Below are positions 24,401 through 35,600 of a DNA stretch of 64,000 bases, piece after piece (positions within the stretch are counted from its first letter, which is position 1; each line of letters opens with the position of its first letter). This stretch comes from Colletotrichum lupini (lineage: Eukaryota; Ascomycota; Sordariomycetes; Glomerellales; Glomerellaceae). The notes below the pieces were generated by a model. The model was not told where the DNA came from. It made no database searches and saw nothing but the letters and a program-made list of their open reading frames with translations. Both the position numbers and the translations under genes were made by a program. The stretch covers positions 3,720,001-3,784,000 of the forward strand of contig NC_064681.1 in the NCBI RefSeq assembly GCF_023278565.1. Direction: 5' to 3'.

Positions 24401-25556
24401 CCTTCGCTCACGGCTCGATTGCAGACTCTACCCGCAATCAGAGATCAACACAAACTTTACTGTCCCTGACTTGCCGAATCAGTTTTCACAGGACATGAAG
24501 GTCAACATCGCCGGTGAGCCGTGCCTCGATCCATCAATCCGGTCCAACGCCGTCTTACCGCCGGGCGTCTCCCCCTCTTCCGTCTTCGGCGTCGCTACAC
24601 CACGGTCCGCTGCTTCGTCGCAGTGCTCCGATTTTACCTATGTCTGGGGTCAGCTTTCCGACAGCACCCCCATGCAGGTGGGCTACATCTCAGCCATGGG
24701 CTGCAACGAGACGCTCGAGACTGTAACGGCCAAGATCCGCCTCACGGGCGCCTCGCTACACGTGGACACAACCTACCCGCCCATCGTACAGGAAAACACC
24801 GCCAAGCCGATCAAGTTAAGACTGCTCCCGTTGCAGTACGGACTCCTCGCCAACCTCACCACGGGCAACCAGCTCGATCCGTTCTTCAGTTCACTCGTCA
24901 CATCGCGATTCGCGGTGCCCGCGGGGAACCTAGGCGATCCGGGCCTGGGCAAGAGCGGTCTCGTAGCGGATGCCATCGTCCGGCAGCACGGCATCTTGCG
25001 CGCCCAGAACCTCAACGTCAACTCCCGTCGTCGCCTCCCGGACGTGACGGCGCAGCAGATCATCCCCGCCATGCTCGAGTCGACGTCCGTCACCTCTCTG
25101 CGCCGTCTGGTGCAGGACACCGCTTCGACACGCATCATCCAGTCCGTGCTCGGTCTCCTTGTTGCCTTAACGCTCGTTGCATGGCTTCTCACGCCCGGGA
25201 CGGATACCATCCTCCCGCGGAACCCGTGCAGTATCGCTTCCGTGGCAGCGCTGCTGGCCGACGGCAATGTATTTGGGTTCTTGGGCCGTGGGGCGGAGTG
25301 GCAGGCGACGGAAGAGATGAAGCGCAGCTTCTTGGACGGGAGCCACTCGATGGGATTCAAGATTGGCTATGAGCGGGTGAGGAAGCGCAGGGGCGCGGAA
25401 GACGTCAATGGGGTGAGGGGAGACGGGGATATGGCGTACGGTATCAACGTCAAGCGCGGGGGCGGGTGGGGTGGAGGTGAGGATGTTGGGCTTGGGATCT
25501 TGGCGAGGGTGAATGGGGCGCAGAGGGGGTTTGTTAGGGGATGGGGAAAGATGTGA
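21480..25556 (+). CDS. DUF3433-domain multi-pass membrane protein (internally duplicated)
   Basis: A single uninterrupted ORF of 1358 residues. Residues 1-160 are Pro/Ser-rich and probably cytosolic and disordered. Two similar halves follow, each with four predicted membrane segments. First half: LSSFAVLFAGLMVTVEAVLDL, YGSAFIFTCIAALWA, IIIVIAVALV, LLGFVLILVLAAIAL. Second half: FAAVVTMIGMIVALEVVLRI, TGVIFGLVVLYLAAADCA, VVFTTTALIVASLLA, LGLLVALTLVAWLL. The last segment of each half is followed by LPR(D/N)P plus an AxLLA helix (about residues 673 and 1245), the clearest sign of duplication. Large N-glycosylation-rich loops lie between segments 3 and 4. DUF3433 is a fungal family without known function. 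The C-terminal 60 residues are Gly/Arg-rich. Confidence 0.88.
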   Translation: MASDARARANVPRRVGKQTTNGMDSYHRYVAESNTPPPPLPQGDIVARPYTSHSRSFSTPRPSIIEPSSSGSSSDADRPRPVPVPEITISSPGKPPRANPRYSLTPRQATFPPINAQRLAVPGVRPPPPAQQIPPAPRIQRVQPPRPIASTPPTTADSDDLRKRNGLVDVALPYRPFYLQRRVLSSFAVLFAGLMVTVEAVLDLSNKRGGLGSPEHGFRYLWQYGSAFIFTCIAALWARPELQAKASAPWLRMAKGPASVDRTLMLDYVFMFEPWTIAKATKNRDWLVAATASVGLTLKIIIVIAVALVSPTFQIVTARGVSLNLHNTFVNDPTGLRNAGALPFFTMTALQTKGLNFPDGTSKEFAFQSFSADLPATAELRTNVDGFQSEIECEPAQFTLNGVQFIQASDVQLNATVSTPNCTLTQTIPNMALIGFTLPTFFMAFQAGTCGNSPFPDDGRVVVMTGAIQINESSVPTESDIFNVPISGAVLRSAALICRPSYFLTRVHVTKNNTQLIKIERNRSATNKTLELVHPWDIVQGHFNSYPTDSQILAAIPNINSRYPGIAIVASDAVMNSAVAMQIKDYGIPPIETFLKTDNLTQISTAYWKQYTALVARSSLMGETQEKSTGTAIIIGERLNVRQIPAHLLSGLLGFVLILVLAAIALAPAKGFLPRDPNTIINMATLLAHSRQLLQCLRGTGAADTSVVREKLLGTNYYTGVEPYEKAEKEARGYFKIFGGAPPPQNQPVEFVRNADWKHPLPLNPWARFAAVVTMIGMIVALEVVLRISNAHAGIATTKANTDKHFLWTTGTGVIFGLVVLYLAAADCATRCLAPYAKLKEGGSFETTVHLDFMDKSKHRILFDAVKTQNIAVVFTTTALIVASLLATFSGALYSTTPIPSTRPVNLQTLDSFINASSPCPTCTTDTLLASLILDANLTFPSFTFEDLNFNSLQLSEPLDMQDGAGTIIATVPALRSRLDCRLYPQSEINTNFTVPDLPNQFSQDMKVNIAGEPCLDPSIRSNAVLPPGVSPSSVFGVATPRSAASSQCSDFTYVWGQLSDSTPMQVGYISAMGCNETLETVTAKIRLTGASLHVDTTYPPIVQENTAKPIKLRLLPLQYGLLANLTTGNQLDPFFSSLVTSRFAVPAGNLGDPGLGKSGLVADAIVRQHGILRAQNLNVNSRRRLPDVTAQQIIPAMLESTSVTSLRRLVQDTASTRIIQSVLGLLVALTLVAWLLTPGTDTILPRNPCSIASVAALLADGNVFGFLGRGAEWQATEEMKRSFLDGSHSMGFKIGYERVRKRRGAEDVNGVRGDGDMAYGINVKRGGGWGGGEDVGLGILARVNGAQRGFVRGWGKM

Positions 25557-27067
25557 GTCCCTTCTTATTCATCACCTGATGTTTTCTTTCTTTTCTTCTT
25601 GTATTACATCTGGTTGGTATGTATAGTAGCCTGTGACCTTTTTTGGCGTTTTTGTTTGTTCTGGGACGAACTTCATGGGAGCGGGATGATACCACACGCG
25701 AGAATTATTCTTTTGGAAGAAGAAAATGGGGAAAACGGGAACCATGGGGAGTCTCGGGTTTGAGACCATGGGTCTCTTTTCATTTGTATGTACTATCATT
25801 TGGTACTAGTACTTTTAGTCTCTTCAATGTTTACACATTTGGATGGGATTCCTTGTTTCCACGCGAGGCATAGAAGAAGTATCACGGTCGGTGTGTGGTG
25901 CTGTGAAGGGGAACTTCTTCCTCCTTTGAATACTGTCTTGGATTCCCGTCGCTGTGATGCCAAGTCTATAGTCATAGTAAGGAATCGTTACTGTAAAGTG
26001 TGCAAGACTGCAATCTGGCGAGACTTGATCCGATTGCGACAACATACAGCTTACTCGCAATTGAGTAGTTACACGTAGCTAGAGAGATGCGATTGAGATA
26101 CCGATACAGAGAGCGGTCCCGAATGTAACCTCTCCCCATGAGGCTCACAAGCCTCTCATTATTAGAGGGGGCTCAGCACTAACTCTTACTTTCTTAGCAG
26201 TGGCGGTGTCAGCGACGATAAGCAATATTCTGTTAAGGCCTTCGCTGTCCCGTGTGCTGGTTTGCCCACCGTAAAGTGCCTAGCACTGAAGTGAGTCTTG
26301 ATCCCGGTGCCGATCGATCTCGGCAAAGTGGGTTTCGAGCTGCGTGTGTTCGGGTCCCTCGGGTGAGTTGGGTCTCGGGGGTAAGCGGGGATGGGGAGAA
26401 TGCCGATTCGGTGGGACCGAGGAGCCCTCGGGAGTTTTTGAGGGGTTGGGGATGGATGGGTTTGTTTGAATGGAGGTATATGTGCGTGTATAGCAAATGG
26501 GTAGGAAAAGGGGTGTGAAGGAGGGAGTTGGGGTGGTGGTGGTGAGGTGGACGTGTCTTGGCTGCGGGAGACGAGCGCCTCGAATCGTGTCTGGGGTCTT
26601 GGCGGGTTATGCGATCTCGAACGGATGAAAGAGGCGGGTGTGGCGCCGGGAAGGATGGGCGGACGTCACGGCAGATGGGCGATCATGGGTTGCATCATGG
26701 ACTTTGGGAGGGAATGGCAGAGATGTGTTGTGTTGCGGACAGGAAGAGGTAGTATGTGGGATTTTTTCTATGCTGTTTTTTTGTTCAGGTTTGGATATCA
26801 TGCCGTGTGGGTTCCATCGCTTCTCTCCGAGCGCCTTTGTGTGTTTTGCCATTTCATGATGGGTTTCCCGTGAGTGATGCGTCTTGTTCCTCGTTCCTGT
26901 ATCTTTCCCAAAAACTCCGAGTCTTTCCAAAATGGGAGACCTTTCAAATGCTGATCTGATGGGTATCGAGTTAGCCATGAGGGTCCTTGAAGAGGAAGCA
27001 GCAGCTTCAAGGGCACACGTACCATGCGTAGGTAGGAATTGAAAATCATTCTGTAGGATATGTGCAT
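25557..27067. other. Intergenic region, no supported gene
   Basis: About 1.5 kb. Overlapping ORFs on both strands (26250-27190) show no family features. A small hairpin-like GAGGCTCACAAGCCTC lies near 26140. The right end is the 3' flank of the small secreted peptide gene. Confidence 0.45.
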
Positions 27068-27253
27068 TTAGACAATGCTGCAAGTGCATCCGAGGCGCTT
27101 CTCGGGGTCGACGCTGGGGAAGCCGACGCAGATGCGGCCCTCGGCCTCGCAGTTGACCCTGGAGTCGCCGCAGACGGTGTCGGTGCAAGGGCCGTCGAAG
27201 CGGGCGGCGACGGTGGCGGCGAGGAGGGAGACGATGGCGAAGGCGGCGCGCAT
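27068..27253 (-). CDS. 61-residue secreted cysteine-rich peptide
   Basis: A single-exon gene starting at Met 27253 (context GCCAAAATGCGC). Residues 1-18 are a signal peptide (MRAAFAIVSLLAATVAA). The mature 43 residues contain six Cys (GPC, TVC, VNC, RIC, GC, TC), enough for three disulfides. The longer ORF extending upstream to 27454 is Pro/His/Asn-rich 5' leader translated by chance. I recognise no family. Small size, secretion and six Cys are typical of fungal effector candidates or antimicrobial-type peptides; either role is inference. It lies 2.7 kb from the RIP-mutated AT-rich block. Confidence 0.72.
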   Translation of the reverse strand: MRAAFAIVSLLAATVAARFDGPCTDTVCGDSRVNCEAEGRICVGFPSVDPEKRLGCTCSIV

Positions 27254-29929
27254 TTTGGCAGTTTGGTTGTGTTGGTGTTGAGTTGGAGGTGGAGAGGAGT
27301 TTGGATGGTTGTGAGAGAAGGTTGAGTTGGAGTTGTGTGGGTGAGGTGGGATGATGATGGTGATGGTGATGGCATGACAGGAGTGAGAAAAAGGCGGGAT
27401 GATCAGCTTCTTCTTATACATCAGTTTGCAACGGAAACTTGCATCTTGAGTCAAATCTACGGGATGGAGGTGATAAACTTTGGAAACATTATGCCAAGGC
27501 CTCTGGGGGCATGGATGAAGGGTCTGTTGAGGTTGACACCGCCCTCTTCCGTAGACTTGCTAGGTTGACTGGCTTGTCTCTGCAAGAGGAACACCAAGAC
27601 TTTGGCTAGACCAAGACTAACCAAGAGTTTGCGACTTCTTGGAAAGTGCTCGAGATCTGCTCGATGTGGTTACAAGGAGGATGCTATTTTCGAGGTTGCT
27701 GGTATCCGTAGCGGAGCTGTCCTGAACCACTTGGTCAGTGAGCAGGTGGTAAAAGTGGTCAGGCACATGATTATGCCTCAAAGACCGGCCAAAATTACAA
27801 GTGTACGGAGTAGTGTACGGAGTACTGTGGTATTGTGGATTGGCTGGTGGCCTAGGTTGTTCACCTTGAGGTCCGTTCTGCGTTACTTGGCGTACGGCAA
27901 AATCCGATACTGTCGATTCTGGATAGCCTGCCTATCTGGTTGAGTACGGCGTAAAGTTCACGGAGTAGCGAAGGACGGGGGGCTGTCCGCAAGTTTTCGC
28001 TACTGTTGCTGCACCGGCTTTGCTTGGGGAGGGTGGTCTTGGCGCCTACGCGGGCAGTGTTTGGGGCTATTAAAAGCCCATCGAGTATATGAGCTTGATC
28101 TGTGCTCTTGGCGATGAGGTGTTTCCAATCCACCTCTTGGCGGGCCTTCCGTTGGCTAGGTATCCTTAGTAGGGGGCTGCAGAGCTGCTCAGTTCAAAGT
28201 CCGCTACCTTAAGTATGGAGTATTCGTACGGATACATCTCTACAGGCACATTGGCTAGCCGTGTGTTGCTGCCTCGTGACGATGATGGGCGGGCAATTTA
28301 ACGGGTAATCAGCCGGGGAATTTACTCTTGGGACATTTGATGGACGTGGTAATGTGTCGCGTGAGTCTTTTCCCTCTTCTAGACTCTCGCGTCTTGGCAT
28401 TCTTTCTGTGAGTTGGCAACTATCCGCAATAGGTGCTTCGCGCCCGTTGAAATCTAAACTTTCGTACTGCGAGAGGTTCCATAGGCTAGAGAGGCAACAA
28501 GAATGGGGAATTAGGGGGGGCGCAAATGGCGCACTTCCCCAGTGGCTTAGGGTTGTTCTCCCGTCAGAGGGCCTTGGCTACGGCACTGCTACACGACTCA
28601 GGCGCCCTCGTCCCGGGGTTAGTGACCGCGAGTAAGTCGTTCGTAGTGGACGGCCGTGCCCAACAAATACCAAGATGAGATAAGATCTTGAAGCCTCATA
28701 TTGCAACTAGGAAGTCGCATGTTATTTATGGTTGTTATGTGGAGTCAACTGGCCTACAAGCCCTGCTAATGGGGGGTTTGAGTTCTAGAATCTGTTGGAG
28801 CTAGGCGTGGCTTTGACATTTGTGTGTATCCGTAGTCTGTGTCTGTAGTGTGACGGCATGTGGGCTACTCCGTCTGCTTGGGTTTGACAGATTGACGTGC
28901 GCAAGCGAGAGTGAGGCACGGCAATGTGAATTGGACCAGGCGAGTGGACGTATACAGGGTTTTGGGGGTTGTTCTTCTTTCTGCCTGTAAAATTCTCCCC
29001 GGTGGGAAAGGAGGTGTCCATTTGATGATTAGTCTTCACGAGCCTTTAGGCAGATGGTGAAACCGAGCTCCTAGACTCTACTCAATCTCGGAGACAACCC
29101 TCTATTCTACAGACTCTTGCGAGAAAGCAGAGCAGGGCTACGAAGTAGTCTACGATATAGTACGCCCAGAGATCTCCTTTTTCAGCCGACCAGCCGCCTA
29201 GAACTCGATTACAAAACAAGCTTCCAGAGATCACCCGGAGGCCGAAATTCCAAGACCATAGTAATTAATAACGTCTGTACCATACCATCGCCCAACGTGC
29301 ACTCCCCCAGTCATCTCGGTCCAGGCCCACATACTACCGGCCTGTCTCACCCAGAGTGCTCATCTTTCCTGCGATCTCCTAGTATCTACCGCCAAGACAT
29401 GTTTTCGACTCATGGTCACCCTTGCTACGTTGGCTCGTCGACGGACGTCTAGATCTGGGTAAACAGACCCGATCATTGTGGCATGGCTGCCAAGAGTGGC
29501 AAAATACACCCGTGATGAGTTGGTTCGTCACGATTTACTGCGGCTGCTTCGGGTGACGTACTGCGCAGGAATTCCAAGAGAGCCGCTGCTTCACAGCATC
29601 TTTCATGACAGTAGCCAAGGGCGATGAGCCATCTAGAGAATGAAGCCTACTGTTAGGGTGGCGGCTCAACACGGTTGTATAGCGATCAGTTATCATCATC
29701 GATGAGCTATGACGCTTCACCACGGATTGGTAGTGGTTGACTCGTGGCATCGTAAAGACACCAGACTCATAGGCCGATCTTCTGCTCACGATCATTATCC
29801 AAAATGGAGCTAGGTATCAGAGCTCAAAATGACATTACTCGGCGAATCTATTCGCTTATACTCTGTAAAGATAGGGCGATGATATTCTGCCACCACCTCC
29901 CGCTATTCTGCACCTAACTGTGGCTACGG
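27254..29929. other. Intergenic region, no supported gene
   Basis: About 2.7 kb. It includes a tandem GTGTACGGAGTA pair near 27800-27825 and related TACGGAGTA words to about 28230. An inverted GTAGCGAA / TTCGCTAC pair lies near 27965-28005. The ORFs are short and without family features. GC content falls sharply at about 29930. Confidence 0.45.
27799..27826. repeat. Tandem GTGTACGGAGTA repeat
   Basis: Two adjacent copies of a 12-13 bp unit (GTGTACGGAGTA), with single related words up to 28230. Function is unknown. Confidence 0.5.
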
Positions 29930-30405
29930 CCGCTACACAACCGCCGGTCTTAGGTATATATATAAGCTAGGCTCTACGTAGTTAGTATTTAAATAGATTA
30001 AGCTAATTAAAGGCCGTTAATTAATTTATAGTTAATTAAATTATTTTAGTAAAAAGTACGGTAATTAACGAATTAGCCTAATTAACTACTTAATTAACTA
30101 CTTAATTAATTATTAATTATTTTATATAGCCTATAGCCCGTAATTTAGTAACTTCTTTTATTTTAGCCTTATACTCTGCTTTAGCTTCGTACTTATTAAT
30201 AAGTCTATTTATCTCGCCTTCTATTATAAAATTAATATTATAAGTATAATCCTCGTTAGCTAGATCTTATAATATATCTAATTATATAAGATTACTAGTT
30301 AATTAAGATCGTAATTTTATAAGCGTTAATAATTAAGAAGCCCTTATAAAATTAATTATATTATCGTTAACTATATTAATTACCTTGTTAATAATAGCTC
30401 GCTAA
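29930..30405. other. AT-rich RIP-mutated flank left of the retrotransposon
   Basis: Composition changes abruptly to TA-rich sequence dominated by TAATTA, ATTAATTA and TATA words with very few CA or TG dinucleotides, as expected after RIP. No ORF survives. The stretch ends in GCTAA, the left target duplication of the LTR element, so it is pre-insertion DNA. Confidence 0.75.
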
Positions 30406-30629
30406 TGTCACGGCAGTGGGCATCAGGGCCCCTGTGGGCCCCGTGGCTTAGCCTCAGGCTGCGAGGCTGAGCTCCTAGTGGTTACGTAACGAGCTAGACC
30501 GCTGGGCCCAAAGGGCCAGCTCGCCAGCTTCTGCCTACTGTTCTGTTTTTTCCCTCTTTACGTTAAGTCTTTAGTTAATTAGGTCAATATAGTAGCGTTC
30601 CGACCTACCTTAAGTTCCCTTTTATAATA
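30406..30629 (+). repeat. 5' LTR of the chromovirus
   Basis: Starts TGTCACGGCAG and ends TTATAATA; the original terminal CA is mutated to TA. Aligned by eye to the 3' LTR it has no gaps. About 23 differences are all C/T or G/A transitions. Its first 170 bp or so keep GC-rich, CA/TG-containing sequence and stand out within the AT-rich island. Confidence 0.92.
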
Positions 30630-30829
30630 CTACTTAACGTTACTTAATTAACTATTCTCTAGAGACAGAATAATAATATCTTAATTAATTAACTACTTAC
30701 TATATTAACTAACTACCCTTACTAAAAAAGCGTATAAGAGAGCCGAGTAATAGCTAACTAAATTAATTACGCATAAGTAGCGTAATCGATACTCCCTAAA
30801 TATATACCCCCTCTATTAGACGCGATAGT

Positions 30830-32330
30830 TAGAGGATATAGCCAAGGAGGCTAGGTCTCCTTTCGTACCGACGGCTTTTAGTAAAGTTACTACTTCTATA
30901 AGTTTTAATAGAGCGTCGTAGGCCCTAATAAAGGCGCTAAGCTCTTAGTTATCGACCCTAAGGTTATACTATTTAACTAGTTAATAAAGCGCTTCTTACC
31001 CTCTACTATTTAAGCCGATTACTTAGCGTACTTTAGTAACGTAGCTAACTAGCTTACCTTACCTATTTATATCCGTAACGATATCCTCTTTAAAAAGAAT
31101 ACTAAGTAGTATATCGACCTCGACCTTATCTAAAAGCTATACTTTAAAAACGACGGAAAGACCCTGCTTAAGTAAATCGAATAGTAACTAAAAATGCGTA
31201 TTACTTAGTATTAATTAAAACAAGTCCTAGCTTTTATTATTAGCTAGCTAAGTAATAGCACGGAGCGCCTATATATAATAACCTATAAGAACCTCGATTT
31301 TACGTATATTACCGCTATAAAGCTCTATATTACGAAAGAAGCCCTTACCTAAGCTTATATTAATAATATAACTATAGCTAAAAGACTAAAGTAATTAAAG
31401 AACGGCTCCTAGGCTAGCTCTATTTAAAATACCGCTACCCTTAGTATGCTAGAGTAACGGCTAGTACGCTTAGAGACGTAAGGTAGCCGCAAAACTACTT
31501 TAGCCTCGTCCTATCCCGTTATCTACGGCTCTTAAAAGATACCTAACGTACTTATTTTTATAAATAATAATACTAGCCTTAAGTTTAACTACTAGCTCTA
31601 GCGTATTACGAAGCGCTTAGAAAATACTAACTATAGTACGGATAGGTACTACTTAGAGTATATTATTAATAAGATTAGAAGTAGTACTACGGAGTTTATA
31701 TACCTAATACTAACCTCTAACGAGATTACTACGGCCGAGTAGCTACTCTACGAGCTTAAGTCGGCTTATACTAGCCCGACTACTATAAACGACGCTAATT
31801 ATAAACTAGACGTACTTATAATTATACTTAAAAACGTTTACTAAAAGCGCTCTATATTCGCTAAGCTCGCGCGTATTAATAAGCTTCTAAAGTCTTAGTA
31901 AAAGCGCCGTTTCTATAATAAACTACGTATATATTTTCGTAACTAGGCTATATCGAAGTACTTAGATAACATAGCTACTTTTTAAAAGTATATTAAGTAC
32001 GTCGCCTAGCTAATTAATACGATATAGCCCCCTTTTATAAAGGACCGCCCGGTTAAGGCTTCTAGCTAAACTCGCTAGACCTTAAGTAAAAGTAATAAAA
32101 ATAGCGGAAATAATAAAAGTACTAAAGGTACTAAATAGGACCGAAGTTATACCTCTACCCGCAAAACGATCCCTAAAGCCTTATATTAAAAGCTTAAAAA
32201 TAGTAGCGCTTACTTCGTTTATAACGACACTAGATATATTTCTAAAGACTACCCTAAGAAGCCGAAGACTATTATAGTTATTATTAACGCTACCGAGGGC
32301 CTTGCTAAGATAGAGTCGGGTTTAGAAAAC
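30830..32330 (+). pseudogene. gag region of the chromovirus, RIP-degraded
   Basis: Located between the 5' LTR and the protease motif. Broken segments of one frame read as acidic, helix-like capsid sequence. Near 32220-32265 a segment reading RYISKDYPKKPK resembles the end of a CCHC zinc knuckle whose Cys and His codons have become Tyr by C/G-to-T/A changes. Assignment rests mainly on position. Confidence 0.55.
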
Positions 32331-32488
32331 TAAAACCCCTAATAAAAATAAACTCTTAGCTAGGGGATATATATAAAAAAGATAGAAGATTAGTAATTAA
32401 TTTAGTAAACTTATAGGATTTTATAAGGGGCTAGCCCCTTAAGATAGAGCTTATATTAGTATTTAATAAATATAGAATTTGCCTAAGA

Positions 32489-32521
32489 GCCTTACTTAAT
32501 ACGGGAGCTAATAGGTACGGA
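32489..32521 (+). pseudogene. Retroviral-type aspartic protease active-site remnant
   Basis: Reads ALLNTGANRYG, matching the LLDTGA active site with Asp changed to Asn (GAC to AAT). The change would inactivate the protease and is of the RIP type. Confidence 0.75.
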
Positions 32522-33504
32522 TTTATAAATAACTACGTAACCCCTTTACTATAATAGTTCTATATAGCCCTATCCCGTAAATTATAATACCTAATCCCTA
32601 CTACTAGATTTAATAGAGAGCGATTGGATAATACTAGCGTAGTATAAACCGCTAACTTATATATTAATTAACGGGTCTTTTTAAAAGCACCCCTCTTTTA
32701 GCTTAATACGGGCTACTACGACCTAATCCTAGGGCAGAAGTAGTTCGAATATTACGAAGTAAACCCTAATATTCGCTACCGACGTCTAATATAACTTAAG
32801 GACCTATTACTATAAGAGACGCCCTTTATTATTATTAGGGATATCGAGGACCTATATACCCCGGAAGTTATTAATATATAATACTAAATTAACGCCGACT
32901 ATTAGTAGGACCTGTTCGAAATAGATATAACCTACTATAACCGAAAGCTTTAGTAATAGTAGGCAAAGCGCATACCGATTAGGATATTATTATGCCCGCT
33001 AAAGACGATAGCCCGTTAGATATAGTAGTTAAACGAGGTTAAGAATGCGAAGAAAATAGAACGCGCCCTTAATAATATTAATATTACCCCCACGGAGAGG
33101 GCTAAGTAGTAAAAACTATATTTAGTAATAGTATAAATAGATATTATTTTTATTAGCGCTCCCGCTTTTAAAAAAAACTTAAGGCAGAACGACGTCGAAA
33201 TAGGCTTTATATTACTCTATAAGCTTAATTATATTATAGAGGATAAGAAGGAGGAGGTAGACCCTTTATATAATAATAACTAGGTTACTCGCGACCTTAT
33301 AACGACGAACTTATTAAAGTATCTGCGGCCCTAAACCGACGTTTTTAGTAAGGCTATTAATAATATACTAGCGCTTTATAGGCTATATAACTATAAGATC
33401 GAGCTCTTAAATAGTAATAGGGAGAAGCTAACTTATTACCCTCTATATAAGTAGTTAGTACCCGAGCTAGAGGCTATAAGGGCCTATTTATTAAAATACT
33501 TATA

Positions 33505-34060
33505 AAAAGGATTTATCGAGCTAGGTAATACTCCTTTTATATTACCGACGCTATTTATAAAAAAGTACAATAGTAGCTTGCGCTTTTACGTTAACTTCTA
33601 TAAGCTTAATAAGGTTATAAAAAAAGACCGCTACTCGCTACTACTTATTAACGAGACCCTCGCGCGGCTAAATAGGGTAAAGGTATTTACTAAGCTAAAT
33701 ATTAAGTAGGCCTTTTACTATATCCGACTTAACCTAGCCTCCTAGGACTTAACGACGTTTAGAACCCGCTACGGGGTATATAAGTATAAAGTAGTACTTT
33801 TTAAGCTTTATAACGGGCCTACTACGTACTAGCGATATATAAACGAGATATTAATAAAGTACTTAGACGACTTCTATATAGTATATATAGACGATATCCT
33901 AATCTTCTTTAACGACCCCCTCTAGTATTAAGAGTACGTTACTAAAGTACTAAACTACTTACGGAAAGTAGGCTTATAAGCAGATATTAAGAAGTACGAA
34001 TTTAGCGTTACTTTTATAAAGTACCTAGGCTTCGTAGTTTTAATAAAAGGTATATAGCCG
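33505..34060 (+). pseudogene. Reverse transcriptase domain of the chromovirus, RIP-degraded
   Basis: One frame reads nearly continuously through RT motifs: RFYVNFYKLN (from RFCVDYRKLN), KDRYSLLLINETLARL, the catalytic box VYIDDILIF with YIDD at 33884-33895, and IKYLGFVV. Scattered stops replace Gln and Trp codons. The YIDD Asp pair is still encoded but the protein is broken. Confidence 0.9.
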
Positions 34061-35049
34061 GACGAGGAGAAAGTCTTTATAGTTAGAGATTAGAAACTAC
34101 TTATATTACTTAAGGGTATCTAGTCTTTCCTCGGGTTCTATAACTTTTATAAGAGGTTTATAAAAAATTACGGCTACCTAGTTAGGCCCCTTATAAGGCT
34201 AATAAGTAAGGGAGTTCTTTTTAACTTTAGCGCCGGTTATAAGACGGCCTTTAAGGCTATAAAACTAGCGCTAACGTCAGTGCCTATCCTCTATTACTTT
34301 AAACTAGAGTTATTAACATAGTTAAAAATAGACGCCTTTAACTCGGTATGCGCCGGGGCGCTATTATAATAATAAAAAAATAACGGGTTATAGTACTTAA
34401 TAACCTTCTACTTAAAAATAATAAGCGGCGCAGAGCTTAACTATACTATTTATAATAAAAAAATACTAGTAATAGTACTATACTTAGAGGAATAGCGCGC
34501 GGAGCTCGTAAACTATAAATATAGGTTCGACGTTATTATAAACTATTAGCTACTACTATTCTTTATAACTAAGCGCCTACTTAACTTATAATAAGCCCGC
34601 TAAGCTAGTACGCTAGCGGACTTTAATTTTTAAATTTATTACTACTTAAGGAAGGAGAACGTACTAACTAACGCCCTCTTATAAAAAACGGAAAATATCC
34701 GTACTTAGTAAGTACTAAAAGAGGCTAATAAGATATAAGTCCTTATACTACTAGGACTACTATTTTTTAATATCGTAGCGGAGCTACGGGCGCTATTAAG
34801 CGCCGCCGTTAGCTAACTATAGCTTATAGTTAGCTTACTTTTACTAAAAGACGAGCTATAGGGGTACTTATTAATAAAGAAGATTTTAAAGTTTAATAAG
34901 GACCTTATTATAGCGTCTCTTATACTAATACGAGCGCTAGCGGCCAAAGGACGCGAGCGCTAGTTTATTTAAAACGACGGATTATTAGTAATAAATAGGA
35001 AACTCGTAGTACTTAAAGAAGAGAACCTCTATACTATAGTTATTCGCGA

Positions 35050-35600
35050 GGTTTATAAATAAAAACTCCTCGCCCACCCGGGGCGTAATAAGGTTATAAA
35101 AATAATTAAATAGCGGTACTACTAGCTAGGCCTAACGGTAAATACTTACTAATACGTTCGGAACTACTATACTTATTATTAATTATAAAAGCCGCGTAAC
35201 AAACCCCCGGGGGAGCTAAGACCGCTACTAGTACCCGACTACTTATAGTAGCATATTTTTATTAACTTTATAACTATCCCTACCGATTAAAAAGGATTTA
35301 ATAATATATAAATAGTAATAGACTACCTAAGTAAAAAGGTAATATTTATTCTTTATTATAAGACTACTATAGTAAAAGATATAAGCCGGATGTTCTATAA
35401 GCGGGTACTACCTATCTTCGGCCTATTAAAAACTATTACGTCGGACCGAGGCCCCTAATTTATTTTTAACTTCTAGGGGGAGCTCTATAAGATTTGCGGG
35501 GTTAAGCTATAGCTATTAATAGCGGATTACTTATAAACGGACGGCTAAATAGAGGTACTAAACTAGTATATCCTATAGTAGTTAAGACTACTAGTTAACT
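35050..35600 (+). pseudogene. Integrase core of the chromovirus, RIP-degraded
   Basis: LAHPGRNKV near 35068-35095 is the start of the HHCC zinc-binding region. IDYLSKK near 35318-35340 and SDRGP near 35439-35455 hold two of the DDE residues. The segment at 35521-35565 reads as AxYxPxTDGxTExxN with stops at the Gln positions and carries the third acidic residue. Identification is from motif order. Confidence 0.85.

Noticed and set aside
24521..25372. 283-codon Arg/Ser-rich ORF inside the DUF3433 gene
   Set aside because: Alternative frame of a conserved membrane protein, with no hydrophobic or domain pattern of its own.
27254..27454. N-terminal extension of the 61-residue secreted peptide
   Set aside because: The upstream part is Pro/His/Asn-rich leader; using it would hide the signal peptide.
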